Of a stretch of DNA of 27,912 nucleotides, positions 27,735-27,912 are shown one piece after another (within the stretch, counting starts at the first letter, position 1; each line of letters begins with the position of its first letter). A model generated the notes under the pieces. That model ran no database searches, was not told where the DNA came from, and saw nothing but the letters and a program-made list of their open reading frames with translations. Location: positions 1 to 27,912 of the IMG/VR virus record IMGVR_UViG_3300032284_000714; one strand, 5' to 3'. The translations under genes and the position numbers were made by a program. The stretch comes from a virus.

Positions 27735-27912
27735 TTACTTAGTTGATGCGGGTACAATCTTATGGTCTACTGGCGGTAGTGTTTTATTAAATAGTGAGTA
27801 TGGGTTGATGCGAGCCACGATTGGACCAAGCACACCAACAAGAGCAGCCCAAGCAACATGCTTGAGATTATGGTTGCCAGTTTGATAAATAGCAACGCCA
27901 GCAGCGATAGTC
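27735..27912 (-). CDS. Putative holin-like membrane protein (partial, N-terminus beyond the window)
   Basis: The last 58 residues are visible, with a hydrophobic segment TIAAGVAIYQTGNHNLKHVA, then WAALVGVLGPIVARINP and a polar tail ending VPASTK. Small phage membrane proteins of the holin type often show a short helical hairpin followed by WAAL.GV..P..R..NP and a hydrophilic tail, which this resembles. The start is outside the window, so the total length and number of spans are unknown. An alternative is another small membrane protein. It is on the minus strand, convergent with HNH. Confidence 0.5.
   Translation of the reverse strand, partial: TIAAGVAIYQTGNHNLKHVAWAALVGVLGPIVARINPYSLFNKTLPPVDHKIVPASTK

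Noticed and set aside
27433-27885. 150-residue plus-strand frame overlapping HNH, the terminator and the holin-like gene
   Set aside because: It crosses a strong terminator and lies out of frame with a clear HNH protein and opposite the holin-like gene.
1-27912. CRISPR array, insertion sequence or integrase
   Set aside because: No regular direct repeats with spacers, no transposase or recombinase motif and no terminal inverted repeats with target duplication were found by reading.

Overview
The window is about 28 kb of a tailed double-stranded DNA phage, most likely infecting a low-GC actinobacterium, plausibly a freshwater one. The evidence is a HK97-fold, N4-gp56-type major capsid protein, a portal protein and a large terminase; an intact phage WhiB protein (WhiB is restricted to actinobacteria and their phages); TTGACn-N17-TAnnnT promoters; apparently leaderless genes; and moderate base composition. 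I see no integrase, tRNA, CRISPR array or insertion sequence. Neither a DNA polymerase nor the tail genes are inside the window.

Layout. (1) 1-14238, minus strand: the late or virion module, read right to left. The order is terminase, portal, four small proteins, a giant 1658-residue protein, three proteins with collagen-like low-complexity stretches, a scaffold-like protein and the first 229 residues of the major capsid protein. (2) 14239-15006: a non-coding, palindrome-dense divergence region with a strong hairpin terminator, several other perfect inverted repeats and repeated GC-rich words. It is a candidate origin, packaging or control region. (3) 15007-20556, plus strand: about 20 mostly tiny, tightly overlapping genes. 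They include a SprT-like metallopeptidase, WhiB, a secreted lytic transglycosylase, a glycosyltransferase resembling collagen galactosyltransferase and many small zinc-ribbon proteins. At least two matched promoter/hairpin/ribosome-site leaders drive this region. (4) 20557-20745: a convergent terminator region. (5) 27149-20746, minus strand: the replication and nucleotide module, containing a Cas4/RecB-like nuclease split into two genes, a zinc-ribbon protein, a RecA/DnaB-like ATPase, a Holliday-junction-resolvase-like nuclease, a primase split into zinc-finger and TOPRIM genes, an HslV/proteasome-beta-like peptidase, another PD-(D/E)XK-like protein, a DUF1599 protein, a sigma-like factor and small genes. 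(6) 27366-27707: an HNH endonuclease on the plus strand, facing a partial holin-like membrane protein that runs off the right edge.

The most notable points are these. The Cas4-like nuclease's predicted Fe-S cysteines and catalytic residues are divided between two proteins, with two extra genes between them. A small-terminase-like helix-turn-helix is fused to the large terminase, and that reading frame has no ATG, GTG or TTG start. A transglycosylase appears to start at ATT behind a perfect Shine-Dalgarno sequence. A stand-alone HslV-like Thr-peptidase is present. A collagen-glycosyltransferase-like enzyme occurs in the same phage as collagen-like virion proteins. Two duplicated promoter modules have compensatory changes in their palindromes. 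CTTAAG is strongly enriched.

All functional names come from reading motifs by eye; no database search was run.
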